Source: Pseudomonadota bacterium (GTDB taxonomy: Bacteria > Pseudomonadota > Alphaproteobacteria > Rhizobiales > Methyloligellaceae). Taken from it: a stretch of DNA of 8,669 bases. The notes beneath the pieces were generated by a model that was not told where the DNA came from, did not search any database, and saw nothing but the letters and a program-made list of their open reading frames with translations. How positions within the stretch are numbered: position 1 is the stretch's first letter; each line of letters starts with the position of its first letter. Of the stretch, positions 7,075 to 8,669 are shown one piece after another. The stretch lies in assembly GCA_022567275.1 (NCBI GenBank), contig JADFHH010000048.1, positions 1-8,669 of the forward strand, in the 5' to 3' direction. The translations under genes and the position numbers were made by a program.

Positions 7075-7110
7075 TACGCGACGAAAGGATGCTGGAAAAA
7101 TACTAGTCCC

Positions 7111-7932
7111 ATGACCGAAATTCTCGACTCCGCACAAGACATCGCCACGCAGATCCCCGACGGCGCGCTGCTCGCCCTGCCGCCGGAATACGCGCCCTGC
7201 TCCATGGCCGGCATCCGTGCGCTGGTGCGGCGCGGGGCGCGGGACTTGCGCCTGCTCTCCGTTCCGCAATTTGGCTTTCAGGCTGAGCTGCTGATTGGCG
7301 CGGGTTGCGTGGCTGAAGTGGAAAGCGCGGGCGTCACGCTCGGCGAGCAGGGACTTGCGCCGCGCTTTACCGACGCCATAAAAAAACGAAAAATCATTAT
7401 GCGGGACAGCACATGCCCGGCCATTCACGCGGCTCTGCAAGCAAGTGAAAAAGGCATTCCCTTTATGCCGCTGCGGGGGCTTATAGGCAGCGACATCTTG
7501 GCGCGCCGGGACGATTGGCTTATTGCCGGCAACCCGTTTGGCGATAACGACCCGATTGTGCATCTCCCGGCCATCCGTCCCGACGTGAGCCTGATTCATG
7601 CGGCCAGGGCCGACGCTAACGGCAATGTGTGGATTGGCGTAAGCCGGGAGGCGATGCTCATGGCGCATGCGTCAGCCGCCACCTACGCAACTGTCGAAGA
7701 AATTGTCGAATTTGACTTGCTCCTGGACCCGCAAACCGCGCCGGGCACGATACCGGGCCTTTACATCACCGCTATCGCCCGCGCGCAAAAAGGCGCCTGG
7801 CCGCTCGGCGTCCCCCATCTTTATGAGCGCGACCATGAGCATCTGGCGCTTTACGCGCAAATGGCGCGCAGCCAGGACGGCTTCGACGCCTATACCGATC
7901 AATGGGTCATGCAACGGACCGCCGCTGAATGA
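7111..7932 (+). CDS. CoA-transferase family I, alpha-subunit-like protein (GctA/IpdA type)
   Basis: The 273-residue protein resembles the alpha subunit of family I CoA-transferases (glutaconate CoA-transferase GctA) and of the related IpdA hydrolase. Recognisable blocks: ELLIGAGCVAEVESAGVTLG (59-78), GLAPRFTDAIKK (81-92), GIPFMPLRGLIGSDIL (115-130), NPFGDNDPIVHLPAIRPDVS (141-160), IHAARADANGNVWIG (162-176) and VEEIVEF (195-201). The N-terminal glycine-rich CoA loop of typical members (GMTIGxxGW-like) is replaced by GALLALPPEYAPC (18-30). The segment where many relatives carry a conserved Glu reads MRDST (97-101). The ATG at 7111 fits the family N-terminus; the same frame is open much further upstream, but that part is antisense to glyA. 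No good Shine-Dalgarno sequence is close. It overlaps the next gene by 4 bp, so the two products probably form a heteromer. The acyl-CoA substrate is unknown. Confidence 0.8.
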   Translation: MTEILDSAQDIATQIPDGALLALPPEYAPCSMAGIRALVRRGARDLRLLSVPQFGFQAELLIGAGCVAEVESAGVTLGEQGLAPRFTDAIKKRKIIMRDSTCPAIHAALQASEKGIPFMPLRGLIGSDILARRDDWLIAGNPFGDNDPIVHLPAIRPDVSLIHAARADANGNVWIGVSREAMLMAHASAATYATVEEIVEFDLLLDPQTAPGTIPGLYITAIARAQKGAWPLGVPHLYERDHEHLALYAQMARSQDGFDAYTDQWVMQRTAAE

Positions 7933-8666
7933 GCGACGCGCGCACGGAAGAAATAATGATCGCGGCCATTGCGCGCATGCTTTCGGGCCTGTCCCATGTG
8001 ACTGTCGGCATCTCTTCGCCAATCCCCGGATCGGCGGCGCTGCTGGCGCGCGAACTTTCGCGCGGCGCGCTGCGGGTTTCCATGCTGGGCCGCACCTCCA
8101 GCCCCAGTTTCACCGATGGCGGGCGTGAGCTGTTCGATTGCGCCGCGCAAGGGCGGATCGACGCGTTCTTTCTGGGCGGGGTGCAAATTGACGGTCAGGC
8201 CAATATCAATCTGGTTTCGATCGGCGATCCGGACCGGCCCAAGGCGCGGTTTCCCGGATCGTTCGGATCGGCCTATCTCTATATGATCGTGCCACGGGTG
8301 ATCCTGTTTCGCCAGGAGCATTCGCCGCGCACATTGGTGCCGAAGGTGGACTATATCAGCGCGCCGGGCGTTTCCGCTCCCAACATCTACCGCCCCGGCG
8401 GGCCTTATGCGCTGGTGACAGGCCGTTGTGTGTTTTATTTTATCAAGGAAAACGAATGCTTCCGCCTAAAGAGCCTGCACCCCGGACAATCGGTTGCCGA
8501 TATCAGGCGCGAGACCGGATTTGTTTTTGAGATTCCCGAAACGGAAGCAATACCGGAAACCGAAGCACCAGGCGCGGAGTGGTTAAAGCTGATACGCGGC
8601 CCCGTCGGCGATGAAATTCGTGAAATTTATCCGGATTTCGCAGCCAGGATGTTTGGCGGAGCTTAA
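7929..8666 (+). CDS. CoA-transferase family I, beta-subunit-like protein (GctB/IpdB type)
   Basis: The 245-residue partner of the preceding alpha-like subunit starts in an ATGA overlap with its stop, indicating translational coupling. Beta-type blocks: TVGISSPIPGSAALLARELS (25-44), DAFFLGGVQIDGQANINLVSIG (78-99), KARFPGSFGSAYLY (105-118), FRQEHSPRTLVPKVDYISAPG (127-147), VTGRCVFYF (163-171) and LHPGQSVADIRRETGFVFEI (183-202). In active family I transferases the catalytic glutamate follows the LARE-type helix in a short ESG or SENG motif. Here that segment reads SMLGRTSSPSFTDGG (51-65), without a glutamate. Hydrolases of the IpdAB kind also lack the beta-chain glutamate, so a non-transferase reaction on a CoA thioester is plausible. 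The C-terminal region has a perfect hexapeptide duplication, IPETEA IPETEA (202-213). The gene ends 3 bp before the window edge. Confidence 0.8.
   Translation: MSDARTEEIMIAAIARMLSGLSHVTVGISSPIPGSAALLARELSRGALRVSMLGRTSSPSFTDGGRELFDCAAQGRIDAFFLGGVQIDGQANINLVSIGDPDRPKARFPGSFGSAYLYMIVPRVILFRQEHSPRTLVPKVDYISAPGVSAPNIYRPGGPYALVTGRCVFYFIKENECFRLKSLHPGQSVADIRRETGFVFEIPETEAIPETEAPGAEWLKLIRGPVGDEIREIYPDFAARMFGGA
8532..8567 (+). repeat. 18-bp tandem duplication inside the beta-like subunit gene
   Basis: Two adjacent 18-bp units (8532-8549 and 8550-8567) each encode IPETEA. They differ at three positions, all third codon bases and all synonymous (att/ata, ccc/ccg, acg/acc). This is a small in-frame duplication in a surface-like, acidic C-terminal segment. 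Confidence 0.7.
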
Positions 8667-8669
8667 GCT

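Larger units (their letters stand above)
6928..7110. other. Divergent intergenic region between glyA and the CoA-transferase-like pair
   Basis: This 183-bp spacer is the only sizeable non-coding stretch and is more AT-rich than its flanks. Both gene blocks diverge from it, so it must hold both promoters. On the glyA side I see the GAGGAG site, the palindrome GAGCGCTC (6930-6937) and an imperfect hairpin at 6947-6967 (arms TTGGGCT and AGCCAA with one bulged base, loop of 8). No convincing -35/-10 pair for glyA was found by eye. On the other side is a TATTAT box at 7069-7074. I see no tRNA, riboswitch or intrinsic terminator here. Confidence 0.6.

Noticed and set aside
6391..7110. Upstream extension of the alpha-like subunit frame by 240 codons
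   Set aside because: The extension runs antisense through glyA and then through the spacer. Family similarity begins only after ATG 7111.
7669..8128. Plus-strand frame of 153 codons overlapping the junction of the two CoA-transferase-like genes
   Set aside because: It is a different frame over two well-supported genes with a clean 4-bp overlap; no evidence of a frameshift is needed.
1..8669. Search by eye for a defence system, CRISPR array, mobile element or tRNA
   Set aside because: None found; the window is almost fully coded by housekeeping genes and one metabolic pair, with no direct-repeat array, transposase, integrase or target-site duplication visible.

Overview
The window reads as a chromosomal stretch of an alphaproteobacterium. 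The evidence is the gene order glyA-nrdR-ribD-ribE-ribB-ribH-nusB-thiL, the GC-rich coding with strong third-position bias, and the protein signatures, including a RibB fused to a degenerate GTP-cyclohydrolase-II-like domain as known from this class. I see no RNA genes, CRISPR array, insertion sequence, integrase or attachment site. Apart from the one divergent spacer, the coding is almost gap-free.

Minus-strand block (6927 down to 1). Nine genes run in one direction with gaps of 27 bp or less and several overlaps, so they are probably one transcription unit or a few nested ones. In transcription order they are: glyA (serine hydroxymethyltransferase), nrdR (repressor of ribonucleotide reductase genes), ribD (bifunctional deaminase/reductase), ribE (riboflavin synthase alpha), ribB (DHBP synthase with a degenerate RibA-like tail), ribH (lumazine synthase), nusB (antitermination factor), thiL (thiamine-monophosphate kinase) and the first 86 codons of an MFS transporter that leaves the window at base 1. 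RibD, RibB, RibH and RibE supply the riboflavin pathway except for the GTP cyclohydrolase II step. The domain that should do that step has lost its zinc and catalytic motifs, so an active RibA must be encoded elsewhere. No gap inside the block is large enough for an FMN riboswitch.

Divergent spacer (6928-7110). This 183-bp stretch is the only intergenic region of any size. It should carry the glyA promoter on one side and the promoter of the CoA-transferase-like pair on the other. It holds a strong glyA ribosome-binding site, a weak hairpin ahead of it, and a tentative sigma-70-like site facing the plus-strand genes.

Plus-strand block (7111-8666). Two genes overlapping by 4 bp encode the alpha and beta subunits of a family I CoA-transferase-like heteromer (GctA/GctB or IpdA/IpdB type). 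The usual catalytic glutamate motif of the beta subunit is not visible, so the true reaction (transferase, hydrolase or ring-opening enzyme) and substrate are open. This pair is the least understood part of the window. The rest is a conserved housekeeping cluster.
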